From Zygnema cylindricum (taxonomy: Eukaryota; Streptophyta; Zygnematophyceae; Zygnematales; Zygnemataceae): 64,000 bases of DNA. Positions 41,801 to 52,105 of this stretch are shown one piece after another. Where the stretch lies: contig JBBHKE010001015.1 in NCBI GenBank assembly GCA_037447655.1, positions 28,928 through 92,927 of the forward strand, read 5' to 3'. Positions within the stretch are counted from its first letter, which is position 1, and the number at the start of each line of letters is the position of its first letter. The notes beneath the pieces are model-generated. The model was not told the origin of the DNA. It saw nothing but the letters and a program-made list of their open reading frames with translations, and made no database searches. The position numbers and the translations under genes are program-made.

Positions 41801-44800
41801 NNNNNNNNNNNNNNNNNNNNNNNNNNNNNNNNNNNNNNNNNNNNNNNNNNNNNNNNNNNNNNNNNNNNNNNNNNNNNNNNNNNNNNNNNNNNNNNNNNNN
41901 NNNNNNNNGGAGAGGGAGGGGGAAAGGGGGTGGGAGAGATAGATGCAAATTAGGGGAGGGGGAGAGGGAATGGGAGAGAGAGAGGGAGGGAGAGGGAGAG
42001 GGAGAGAGAGAAAGAATATCCACTGCACCATGGGAAGGGACAGAACGGGAGGAACGAGAAGATGAGGGATGTCTAAGGTTAAGGAAAGAGAAAGGAGAGA
42101 ATGATAGAGAAAATGTGGACACTGCATTGTGAGGAAGAACAGTGCGAGACGGACTGCACGAGAGAGGGAAAGAGAGAGAGAAAGGGTGAAGTGGGGAGAG
42201 AGAGAGAGAGAGAGAAAAAAAAGAGAAGGGGCGAGAGAGAGGGGGGTGGAGGGAGGGAGGGGGAAGGAGGGAGGGAGGGCGGGAGTGAGGGACGGTAAAA
42301 GAGAGGGAGAGGGGGGAAGAGGGAGGGAGGGAGAGAGAGAGAGGTGGAGGGAAATTTCGTTACCTCTCTGGTAGTAGAGTTCTGTATACCACAGGAAGCA
42401 GTTTTTGCAAGCGAGCGGTTTCCGATAACGCCGACAATACCCGATCTTTGGCAGACGCCACCTGCAAAAAAGAAAAACTAACTAATCCACTTTACTTTCC
42501 TAGTTTAATTCCAGGTTCGTACTCCCACTTGAAAGCTTTTCTCTGAGTTGGTTTTGAGGTTTGTTTAAGTGTGTCCCATTGGATGATTTTTCAAATTGTT
42601 TTTTCGGTTTTCAAAATTTGATTATTTTGTGTATTTTTTGGTATCCAATATATTACCGCCAAACAAATCTTTGTTTAAAAACTTTTCAAACAAACTGGAT
42701 CCCAACCATGTAAACTATAGATATCAAAAAAGGAAAACCAAAAGCTAAAACAATTCATTCTTATAAACAAACAAGACAAAGACAATAAACACACAAACAA
42801 ACAAAAAACACTTTTTTTGTCTCAATTTCAATCCAGTTCCAAATTTTAACCCCAATTATAGGTATTACCCCATCGCCGCATCAACAACAAGAAAGTTTTT
42901 GAACCGAAGAACGAACAATTTCCTTGACCAAAATTGTTTCCTCATTGGTTGACTTTATCCACCAACAATGCGGGTGGTCTAAATTATGATGTTTAAAATA
43001 GAACCCCATTTACTCACTAGTAATGTGGGTGTCTTTATCTTCGTAAGTTGATCTTCTTCGAGCCCTGATTCGTCGTTTAGAAGAGAAAGTCTCCAAGAAG
43101 CACATGGAGCCGGAACATAGTCTACGGGAGAGAGCATATCTTCTTCCAACATAGAAGTAACTCGGTTGCGTTTAACGAGGAGAGGGAGGACGATGTCCTG
43201 AAAGAGGAAAAGAAACAGGACATGGGTATCCATTTGGTTAAAAACGGTTGAACAAACCATTAGAAAGATGCGAATTTACGTGTTCATTAAGATGCCACAT
43301 CCCCCAAACCACAACTTTTCCTTCAAAAAAAATGTCAAAACCTCTAGAAAACCACTAATAAACCTCGCAAAACACTCACTCAAACCCTTGAGATCTCCCA
43401 ATCAACCCCGAAAAACACCCAAAATCCCCGAGATAAATCAAAAGGCCCCTTCATTACTGACCTGGGCCATCTCATAGAGAGGGTCCGGAAAGGAGGCCAG
43501 TAACCCGGTTCTCGCCGCAAGACTGACCAAAGGATTGTTTTGCGGGAATCCAGTCGCAGGATTAACCTAAAAAACCCCATTAAAAAAACATTAAAAATGA
43601 AATTAAAAAGGATTCGAAGACCAATTAAAGATCCTTTACAGACCAAGTAAAGAAGAGCGTTTAAAGACCAATAAAAAAAACACTAATAGAGCAATTAAAG
43701 AGCTTTTAAAAACCAATTAAAGAGCTTTTAAACATCAACAAAAAAGCACTAAAAGAGCCATCAAAGAACTTCTAAAGAGAAATGAAAGACTGACTGCTGA
43801 TCCAATCTAAGACCAATTTACGACCAATTGGACCCAATAAAGAGCAAAAAGGACCAATATAAAAAGCTGGTTCAAGGCAAATTAAAAAGATTAAAGACGT
43901 TAAAGATATTGAAGATCAATTGACAACTAGTAAAGGATCACTTAGAGACCAATTAAAGATTTGAAAAAACCAATTAAACTCCAAATAGCCACCAATTGAA
44001 GACCGGTAAAATTTCAATGGAAGGCCAATTAGACCCCATTAGAGACGAATGAAACATAATTAAACTCCCAAACAATTACTTTCCAATAACACCTGACCTA
44101 ATCAAAAATCCCAGTGACCTATACTCCATAAGACAACTTCAAGATTTAACAAATTATACCAATAAATTAGTTTGTCGGAGTCCATGAAGACCACATAAAC
44201 CAAATTAAACCTGATTCGATAAAATTTTAATGATTCTATCACTAATTCTATAATAAATATATATAGACATATGTATATAGAGATGTCTACAGGAATAGGG
44301 CCAGAAACTAGGCCAAGGAAAGGGATAAGGAAGAGGGAGGCAGAGTGGGAGAGTGGGCGAGAGAGAGAGAAGGAGAGAGGAAAAACAGAAACATGGACGA
44401 GGAGGGGTAGACGTCGAACCAAGGTCAGGGAAAAGGAGAAGGAAAAGGGAAAGGGAGAGGCATAGGGAGGGCGAGAGAGAATCTCCCACCAGCACTAATC
44501 TGGAGATGACATCTGGCATCGCCGCGGCCGCTCTCAGAGCGAGACAAGTTCCGAAAGATTCCGCTAATAGGGTGACGTGACGCTTCTGAGGGGACGTGAC
44601 GCCTCCTTGGATTGTTCCGTTGACTTTTGGTTGATCGAGGGAAGCTTCCTGACGCAAGAGAGGAAGGAGATCAGCCACTAATTCGGACCATGTGGATCGG
44701 TCATTAATGGGTATGTAGACACAGCAAATATCATATCTGAAAGGGACAGCAAAAGCAAAAGGTTAAAAATGTCGGTTGTCTAGGCAAGGCTTTCCTAGAG

Positions 44801-46339
44801 TGTGGATTTCAAATCCAAGATTATTGGAGAAACGTACAAATAGAGCGGAAGAAGTTGTGAAAAACTTGAAGGGAAAGGCTTAGTTAGAATTTGCTTTGGA
44901 TGTGGACAAGATTGCCAGGAATGGAGATTTATATGATGTTTCCTGTGGATACTATTTAGATCAACTCAGTTTAGACCTGTTAAATTAGGTCTTCATCAGC
45001 TTCCTTTCAGCTCATTCTAATAATAAAATTATATTTAATTTTGAACTCGACTCGATTCCCACCAATTCATATTCTCAGTACAATTAAACCAATCCGATTA
45101 TGTTTGAGAATTCAGCCAAGTTCTCAAGTTCAGTTCGTCTATCTTCTATTTCTTTCAATTCGATCAAATTTCCCTTTTATTTCTTTCTACTTTCCTGATT
45201 TCCTCTTTGTTATGAAACCTCAAAAAAAACAAAATATATTAAGGAAACTGTTTGGACCATCCCTTTTTGCTTCCAAATAAAAAGGGGCAGAAACAAACCC
45301 AGGATGGCACACTAATTGGCAGCACCAAAATCATGGAATCCACGAAAACATGGAGGAGCAAGGGGGGGGAGGGGGGGGAGAGGGGAGGGAGGGGGGAGGG
45401 AGAGGGGGGGGGAAGGGAGAGGAATAGGGAGAGAGAGAGAAGAGAGGCTGCTATTTTCCTTTTAATCCCCTTTTTAAAACTTCAGTATTTTTTTATTTTA
45501 TTTGCATTGTTTTTGCTTCCTTCTATTTTTGTCTTTGTCCTTCTTTCAGCATGGCTCTTACAACAAATGGAGTGTATAGGAGTAAAGGGATGCAGTTTTC
45601 CATGGGATTATGAAATTCATGTGTTCCATCGCCCCCCATACCAAATGGTTTTAAAACGGTATCGGCTTCTAGAGTGATGGGTGTTTTTTTTTTGGGGAGG
45701 GAGGGCAAAATTACGCAGCTTGTTATATTCACATCAACATAATTGCATTCGATTCCCGGATCTGTCCCTACTCTCTCCTTTTTTTTTCCTTCCCTTCTTG
45801 TAATCCTGTCTTCCTCTAATCATTCCTTCCCCTTCCGCGTCTTTCTATCCCTGCCTTCCCATGTGTTTCCCTTCCCGTTACCTCCCTCTCATTCTTTCCT
45901 CTCTCTCCCTCCCTCCTTACCCTGCTTTGTCGATGTACCCTATTTGTCTCCGAATGACTTGTCCGGTCCCATCCATTCCTGGTACGTAAACCAATAGGGG
46001 CCTCCTCCTCCTCTCCTCCCTCTCCTCCCTCCCTTCTGAGGATCCAAAGGGCCTTAGGAGAGTGAGAGACGGGTTGGTGCGAGTGAAGTCTGTGACAGGA
46101 CAGGAGGGATCCTCTGTGAGAGTGGTGTCATCGGCAGGAGCGAGGGAGGGAGGAGAGAGAGAGGAGAGAGGGGACAGAGAGACTGTGCGTTTGGAGTGGG
46201 ATAAGGAAAGAGGGCTAGGATTTTTGAGGGGAGAGAGAGGAAGGAGAAGAGAGGACGTGAGGGAGAGTTTGGGCGAGGAGAAGAGGGAAGGAGAGGGGTG
46301 GAGAGAGAGAGTTGGAGAAAGAAGAGAGGAGAGCGCCAT
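35801..46339 (-). CDS. Phytyl ester synthase-like plastid esterase/acyltransferase
   Basis: Plant PES proteins join phytol and fatty acids released from degraded chlorophyll and galactolipids, forming phytyl esters in plastoglobules. Exons (minus strand): 46339-45921, 44736-44490, 43566-43462, 43197-43018, 42461-42364, 41569-41371, 40683-40627, 40489-40415, 38381-38302, 37548-37500, 37178-37122, 36723-36617, 36322-36182, 35897-35801; phases agree, 637 codons. The Ser/Leu/Pro-rich N terminus looks like a transit peptide. Alpha/beta-hydrolase part: LLVYVPGMDGTGQ near residue 115, YDICCVYIPINDRS, and nucleophile elbow LLAESFGT (Ser200), where the usual first Gly of GxSxG is Ala; then VNPATGFPQNNPL and SGHTVFLED. 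Acyltransferase part: LFVGNHTLFGLYD (His446), RGLAHPGHW, LLFPGGAREVCKRK and VRMASRLGATIVPFGALGGDD, then IPSIERIYFRFGEP. The terminal exon is unclear; reading through the last donor reaches a stop at 35699. Confidence 0.9.
37700..38230 (+). repeat. A-rich degenerate repeat in PES intron 9
   Basis: AAAGGAAC and GGAACGGAACG with ACTACTGAA and GCAACA words recur irregularly every 50-75 bp (for example near 37935, 37980, 38050 and 38100). The intron is otherwise A-rich, with GAAAAAG runs at 37720-37800. Confidence 0.6.
39655..39830 (+). repeat. 22-23 bp minisatellite in PES intron 8
   Basis: Units of the type TTCCGTAATATGTTTGTTTTG, alternating CGTAAC, CATAAC and CGTAAT variants, about seven copies. 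It lies in the large intron between exons at 40415 and 38381. Confidence 0.8.
40130..40410 (+). repeat. About 19-bp minisatellite in PES intron 8
   Basis: TTTTGTCATGTAGTGTCT-like units repeated about fourteen times, ending a few bases before the donor of exon 40415-40489. Different in sequence from the neighbouring array at 39655-39830. Confidence 0.8.
41580..42360 (+). repeat. Purine microsatellite filling PES intron 5
   Basis: GAGGGAGAGAGAG tracts on both sides of the assembly gap (41580-41680 and 41909-42010, then 42160-42350). On the gene's strand it is a CT tract running almost from the exon 5 donor to the exon 6 acceptor. Confidence 0.85.
41681..41908. other. Assembly gap (228 N)
   Basis: All bases are N. 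The gap lies within the purine microsatellite of PES intron 5, so unresolved repeat length is the likely cause. No exon is needed here because flanking exons 5 and 6 join in phase. Confidence 0.98.
43600..44060 (+). repeat. 22-bp minisatellite in PES intron 2
   Basis: Units like GACCAATTAAAGAGCTTTTAA recur with drift from about 43615 to 44050 (for example 43680-43730, 43920-43960 and 43975-44040). Confidence 0.75.
45361..45445 (+). repeat. G-rich tract in PES intron 1
   Basis: Runs of G separated by single A (AGGGGGGGGAGGG type) over about 70 bp. In principle this could form G-quadruplexes; on the transcribed gene strand it is C-rich. Confidence 0.8.
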
Positions 46340-46691
46340 GGTATTCACGGTTTAGGTTAGTGTGCGAGTTAAGAGTCGGACTATATGAAAGAGAGGAGTT
46401 GAACAATCCAGAGGGAATAGGAGAGTTTTGAGTTTGTAATAGTACAGACGACACAGTACTGGGGGGAGCTTTTGAAATGAAAGGAGTGTGACGTGACGTC
46501 GGGCTCGAGTGCTGCCTGGGTCGACCGTCTCGACGCCTGGTGTGATGGTTCTCGACTTGAAAACTGCCACGTCGGTTCCCTTTATGCCACGTCAAGTGAG
46601 TGAAAACCAGTCATTTGACGCCACGTATTTGCCTTGTCAACAGCGTGGTGCTTCAGCTTTCAGGGTGGAGCAACGTTACGTGTTGAAGTTT
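46340..46691. other. Upstream region of PES
   Basis: The short 5' flank of the minus-strand PES gene before the foldback element at 46692. It contains GTGACGTGACGTCGG (about 46488-46502), including a TGACGT-type bZIP-like box; whether it is functional cannot be judged. Confidence 0.4.
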
Positions 46692-47425
46692 TAAGGGTAA
46701 GGTTCCATTAGGCGGTCCCAGTAAAAGTACGGACAAGTCTACTGACAGCGTTTACTGGAAGTCCGCTCCATTATGTCGGGCCAGTAACAAGCATTCCTCA
46801 ATTATGATTGGCGCCACATAAGTTACAGTCCAGATTCTAAAAATCTTAAAAAAATCTACAAACGGGATATCTGTACGAAATATCTGTACGACCGGAGGTA
46901 GTTAATGATTTGTACATAAAGTTTTCGGCCAGATTTTGATTTTGAAAATAGAAATCGAAATTTCGAAACGGAATGGCAAAAAGAAGTGTCAAACTTTGAA
47001 GGTCGCGGCAAAACCTTGAATGTCAGACGGAGCGTGCGAGGATATTTTCAACCTGACATGCATTCAGCGTGGCAGGCGGCACATGGCCTGTACGACGTGC
47101 ACGCCTGTGATCCCTCGATCAAAGTAGATATGTATTTATTTTTTGACGTGTACCAATGGCAATCATCTCGTGGGCCCCAACTCTCCTCGCGAGGAGAGTT
47201 GGGGCCCACGAGATGATGTGCCCGATTGCTTCGCAGATCTATAATAGTGAAACATCCAACGGTCAGGAATCACTCCTACATCATTGGAGCTTCCCGACAG
47301 CTTTCCAGTAGCGATGTTTCGTCTTACAAAAAAAAATTAATGGTACGGATATGTACGGTGATGTACGAATACGTACGGCGTCCAGTAGCAAACCTCACTT
47401 TTCGCCTAATGGAACCTTACCCTTA
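46692..47425. mobile_element. Foldback DNA element, 734 bp, perfect 23-bp TIRs
   Basis: The 23 bp at 46692-46714 (core AAGGTTCCATTAGGCG) are the exact reverse complement of 47403-47425. The interior is GTACG-rich, lacks a gene, and carries a perfect palindrome at 47162-47217. It shares TIR core, subterminal CTCACTTTTCGCCT and palindrome layout with 56771-57478. No certain target duplication is visible. Confidence 0.85.
47162..47217. repeat. Perfect 56-bp palindrome without a loop
   Basis: 28-bp arms centred between 47189 and 47190 (CTCCTCG/CGAGGAG at the centre, GTGGGCCCC further out), with no mismatch. It sits in the right half of the foldback element. A related but imperfect palindrome (ACTCTCCTC/GAGGAGAGT) occupies the equivalent place at 57225-57275. 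Confidence 0.95.
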
Positions 47426-47437
47426 GTCGCCCATCGG

Positions 47438-48186
47438 CAGAGGTCGCAAACGGTCAACCGAAACCGTGACCGACCGTTAACCGACCGCCCGCGCCGGATC
47501 CGGAACGGATTCGGTTGGCAAATTTTGGGGGTCGGGCGGTTACGGTCGGTTGACTCACCAGGAAAAAAAAAAACGGTCAGTTACGGTCGGTCAAACAAAA
47601 AACCAAAAAAAATGAAAATTTTGTACTTCTTTTTTCCAACATTATTGTTCTTCGTACTTTTGGTATCGTGGAAGTACGTGGCATCATGATTAGCGTCGCA
47701 AATCTGACACGGTACTGTAGTAAGCTATTTATTTCGCAAATCAAAGGGAACGCGACAAAGCGTCGCAAATCTGACACGATAGTACACTATTCATTTCGAA
47801 AATCTTATGGAAAGCGACAAAGCGTCTCAAATCTGACACGGTTACACAATATTCATTTCGCAAATCTTAGGCAACGCGACAAAGCGTCGCAAATCTGACA
47901 CTGTAGTACACTATTCATTTCGCAAATCTTAAGGAACGCGACAAATCGTAATTATTGGCTTATTCCGTCGTACATTGATTAATTTTGTACTTTTTCGGTT
48001 ACGGGCGGGCACGGTTAGTCGCGAAAAATCAAGATTCGGTTAATTTTTTTTTTCGTAAACGCGGTCGGTTAACGGTTAACAATTTTGGAGCGTGACAAAA
48101 CTCGGTCGGGCGTCGGTTACTCAGATTTTGAAAAAAAAAAAACGGTCGGTTTCGGGTATGATTTTTTTTGACTTTTGCGACCTCTG
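47438..48186. mobile_element. Non-autonomous hAT element, 749 bp, 8-bp TSD
   Basis: The ends CAGAGGTCGCAAA (47438) and TTTTGCGACCTCTG (to 48186) are inverted and fit the CA-G-G... hAT TIR pattern. The 8-bp duplication CCCATCGG flanks the element exactly (47430-47437 and 48187-48194), the length typical of hAT. Subterminal GTCGG/CCGAC-rich blocks surround a four-unit tandem array. No transposase is present; it would depend on a hAT transposase such as that of the 4.87-kb copy. Confidence 0.95.
47695..47945 (+). repeat. hAT subterminal tandem array, four units
   Basis: GTCGCAAATCTGACACGG-type unit starts at 47695, 47762, 47824 and 47886 (spacing 67, 62, 62), orthologous in position to the array at 5191-5460. 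Unit 3 has a GTCTC variant. Confidence 0.85.
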
Positions 48187-48354
48187 CCCATCGGTGCCCC
48201 TGTATATCGTATGGTGTCCATCGCATATCGCAAGAAAAACACTTCGATACACTATATGCAATGGCAAACTATATCGTGAAGAGCGGGAGTGGACGTTTAA
48301 ATCCAAACTTTCACTCCAATTCCATTTCGCGAGTTGTTCATGAAACAAATTACT

Positions 48355-49526
48355 AGTGTTGTGTATCGATAAGGATTTGCTAATAACCGATATAGACCTT
48401 TTTTCGGGTACCCGATAATCATTATATTGGTACGATATATCGCTATCGGGGTTATCGCCGATAAATAACCGATATTTATCGGTATTTTATTGGCGATATA
48501 ACCGATATCTATAAATATCGGCAATATATGTACGGCCAGTAAACTCAACTGTACGTTATATTCCCCGGACGCGCCGCGGACCCCCTTCCCCCCGATTTCG
48601 GTAAAAAATTACGGTTTTTCCTTCATTATTTATTATTTAATTGGGTTAACTTGGGTTCCACGCTCCCATACCCTTCCTCAATGTCCTTTTGATTGTTAGT
48701 TACGCCTATAGATGTCCAGTTTGTACGGATTTGGACTTTTCTATGAAAATTACGCGATATTCATCGATTTCATACTTAACGTAAAATTCGTATAGATTTC
48801 TCTGTATGGACATGTACAAAAATGTACGAAAAGCATATACTAGAAAATCCTTAAAAAATCTTTAAAATTACGAACAATTAACATAAATGTACGAAATTAT
48901 ACGGAAAGTGTACCCTACAAACCTAATAATACGGCAAATCTTTGTCAACCGTATAGAAATATATAGGAACGTACGGCAATGTACCCTATAAACCCTAAAA
49001 TCCCCCCTTATAATAACCCTAAGTAGTACGGATATGTACAAACATTGCACGTAAATATACGAAAAATGTAGTGCAACTGTACTGAAATATACGAAAATGT
49101 ACGACAATGTATCCTCCAAACCCTTAAATTAATATCCCTAACAAGTACGGAAACTACAACCACTGTACGTACATGTATGAAAAGTGTGCGGCAATTATAC
49201 TGAATATACAGAATTTAAGGAAATGTACTCTAAAACCCTAAAAATCATTTATATAACCCATAGAAAGTACTGACATATACGGACACTGCATATAACTGCA
49301 CGAAAAATCTACGGGTGCAATGGAAGGTACTTTATTATACAAAGTCAATAATATAATACAGTATGTTATCAAGTACTATTGTATGCATACTATCTTTTTT
49401 TTAAGTTATCGCCGATATGGAATTTGTTGGTCTCATACCGACATATCGGAACCTCTGACCGTTCGATAACCGATAACTATCGGTATCGGTGTAATCGCGA
49501 TAAGTTTTTTACAGATACACAACACT
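48355..49526. mobile_element. 1172-bp DNA element with 13-bp TIRs and 10-bp TSD (Mutator-like candidate)
   Basis: AGTGTTGTGTATC (48355-48367) is inverted at 49514-49526. The 10-bp sequence ACAAATTACT directly flanks both ends (48345-48354 and 49527-49536). A 9-11 bp duplication suits Mutator-like elements, although TIRs are short. Subterminal regions are packed with TATCGGCGATA/CCGATA words. The interior contains degenerate repeats of about 120 bp with CCCTAAA boxes. No coding frame. Confidence 0.85.
48860..49310 (+). repeat. About 120-bp degenerate tandem repeats with telobox-like words
   Basis: Units run from TGTACCCTATAAACCCTAAA (near 48978), through TGTATCCTCCAAACCCTTAAA (49107), to TGTACTCTAAAACCCTAAA (49224). 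Each continues with AGTACGGA...TGTAC, TACGAAAAATGT, GGCAA.TGTACTGAAATA. Spacing is about 117-129 bp. A partial earlier unit is seen from 48860. Confidence 0.75.
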
Positions 49527-49537
49527 ACAAATTACTA

Positions 49538-50038
49538 CACCGCGAATCGTAATTAGAGTAAATTACTCTAATTCGGTCGCTCGAAATTTCGACTCTATCA
49601 CATCAAATAGAGTAAATGATTCTAATTTTTTCATTATTCTATTTAAGGTAAAGTTTAATTAGCGTTTTTAATTCTAATATATGTTCGTTTTAAATAGTGT
49701 GGAGTACGGATGACATCCGTCCGTGCAAAATTGTACTTTTATAAATAAAAAAGTACAAATAATGATTTAATACAGGCCATTATCATGTAACTGCGTTTTA
49801 ACAATCCGCGCAGTGCAAACGTCATAGTGACGATAAACTGTACGTTTTGTCAGATACTGTACGAATACCTTATTTACAGTAGAGGATATTAACTTGCCAA
49901 ATTAGAGTACACCGCATAAATTAGAGTAAATTCCTTTCTGAAACAGTTTTATCACATAAATTAGAGTAAATTACTCTAATTATTTTTTTCTCTTTTTTTA
50001 CTCTAATTTTTTCATTACTCTAATTACGATGCGCGGTG
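49538..50038. mobile_element. 501-bp TA-flanked MITE (CACCGCGAATCG family)
   Basis: The left end CACCGCGAATCGTAATTAG (49538) is inverted at the right end CTAATTACGATGCGCGGTG (to 50038) with small differences; TA flanks both sides. The interior has repeated AATTAGAGTAAATTACTC and the block TTTAAATAGTGTGG...GATTTAATACAGG, shared with 63280-63500. TA target sites suggest the Tc1/mariner superfamily. Confidence 0.85.
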
Positions 50039-50259
50039 TACAATATAACAGAGGTCGCAAAAGTCAAAAATGTATATAACCAAAACCGACCATTCTTTTA
50101 TTTCAAAATCTGAGTATCCGATGCCCGACCGGGTTATGTCACGCTCCAAAATTGTTAACCGTTAACCGACCGGCGTTTACGAAAATAAAAGTTAATCGAA
50201 ACTCGATTTCTCGCGACTAACCGTGCCTGCCCGTAACCAAAAAATTACAAAATTAATTA

Positions 50260-50402
50260 ATGTACGACGTATGAATAAGCCAATAATTACAATTTGTCGC
50301 GTTCCCTAAGATTCGCGAAATGATTAGTGTTTACTACCGTGTCAAATTTGCGACGCTAATCATTATGTCACGTACTTCCACGATACCAAAGAGTACAAAG
50401 TA
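50260..50402. repeat. Direct repeat, left copy, inside 4.87-kb hAT element
   Basis: Starts ATGTACGACGTATGAATAAG, includes one subterminal unit (TTTGTCGCGTTCCCTAAG...TTTGCGACGCTAAT) and ends GAGTACAAAGTA. Same orientation as 54567-54713. Confidence 0.85.
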
Positions 50403-50439
50403 TTATGACGTTTTCACTACGCGGTTTGTAAAAACGCAT

Positions 50440-51290
50440 TTTGCCAAAACGTACAGTTTCACGTCATTATGACGTTTGCATTACGTGGTTTGTGAAAACG
50501 CAGTTACATCATAACGGCATGTATTAAATCATTTTTTGTATTTTTTTCTTTAATACGGTACAATTTTGTACGTCAACCACACTATTTAAAACGACACTAT
50601 ATTACACCACGAATCGCTATTAGTGTCAAAGTCACTAATTTGGGTTCTTAAAATTTCGATTTTTTTCTTCAAATAGGATACATGATTTTATTTTTTCCTT
50701 GACGTTAATTAACGTACCGTACAAAATAGCGTAAAGCCCGAAAGTACAATAAAATATAAATAGTGTGGTATACGGTCGATGTCAGACCGAACATAAATGT
50801 ACCTTTTTAAGTTAAAATTAAAAAAAAAATAGTTAAATCATACGCGCATGCATAGGAACGTGCGCTAAAAAAACGGGATTAGTCTGACACGTAAATTAGT
50901 ATAGCATGTACGGATATTTTAAATTCGTGAAGGCGTACGATTTCAAATATTTTGTACGAATACATATATTAATGTTTATAATTGTACGGCGAATATTCCA
51001 TTTTTGTTGTTCCCAAATTAGCATAAACGTCGAAATTAGAATGCACCTTTTAAAAAAAAAAAATCAAATTTTTAATAAGCATCAATTACGGTAAATTTTC
51101 TTCAACACTATTTAAACTTTGACACTAATAACGATTCGCGGTGTACTGTAGAGTTGGTAACGATGATTCAAAGAGTACCTTGAATAATGTAAAGACAAAT
51201 TTAGAGTAATTTACTCTTTTTAAGGTTTTTGGGTCAAAATTCGTGGTGACGGATTTAGCGTTAATAACGCTAATTACGATTCGCGGTGTA
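50440..51290. mobile_element. Nested MITE copies inside the hAT element
   Basis: 50450-50540 is the reverse complement of the MITE block at 63398-63485. A second MITE runs from TA+CACCACGAATCGCTATTAG (about 50608) to CTAATAACGATTCGCGGTG+TA (about 51143), with internal inverted TTAGTGTCAAAG/CTTTGACACTAA. A further right end CTAATTACGATTCGCGGTG+TA lies near 51288. Exact boundaries of the outer copy are unclear. Confidence 0.65.
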
Positions 51291-52105
51291 GTGTTAATGG
51301 ACAAATATGATTAATAATATTATTTAATGCACGGAGACGTGGCAGGATATAGTCCACGTATTTAAATAATGTTGTTAACTATATTTTGTGATTTTTGGCT
51401 ATAAGTAGTAGCGATTTATTAATACTTATAACAATGAGTGGTGTAGTGGTACATCTCCCTTTGCAAAAAAACAGCTCGTGTACCTCTTCTTTTTACTATT
51501 TTGTCTCTTTGCAATCTCCCTTTACGAATAGTTTTTTTCCTCGACAGTCACCTCTTTCAATATATTTGTTCCTAATTTTGCGTGTAACTCTTATATTAAT
51601 GCTTACACCCTTATATTGATGTTTATTTTCTCGCAAATCTAATTTATTCGCTACAATTTTTGGGCGGTTTTTCTTTCGACTACGATACTATGTTATGAAT
51701 TATGCAAAAAAGGTAAAGTTTTAATCGTGTATGTTTAAAAAAAAAATCTTAGTTTTCACATAGAAAATCAATTGACAAAAAACACATTGTGGTGAGCAAA
51801 AAAACCAAATAATATTTTGTAGTATCAAATATAGAAATAAACAAACAACAACCTCGTTCTATTTTCGACTTTACTGTACATATTCTCAACCTCAAACTTA
51901 AAACTACACAAAACTCTATAAATATAGATTTGGTATACCTACGACGCTTTGGTAATTTGATAAAAATAAGCATTATGGTTTAAAAAGAAAAAGCAAAATA
52001 ACACTATAAAAATTGTGAAATAAAACAAAAAAATTAAAGGAAAAAAAACAAGATAACTAATACTAAAAAAATAACAATAATAAGAAAACAAAACAAAATA
52101 AAAAA
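51291..52105. other. hAT element interior, non-coding part
   Basis: AT-rich sequence between the nested MITEs and the stop codon side of the transposase relic. No recognisable coding similarity. Confidence 0.5.

Noticed and set aside
41345-42127. Open frame running through the N gap
   Set aside because: Its middle is unknown sequence and its flanks are CT microsatellite; only 41371-41569, in another frame, is a real exon.
48860-49310. Interstitial telomere
   Set aside because: Only single CCCTAAA words per 120-bp unit, not contiguous telomeric repeats.
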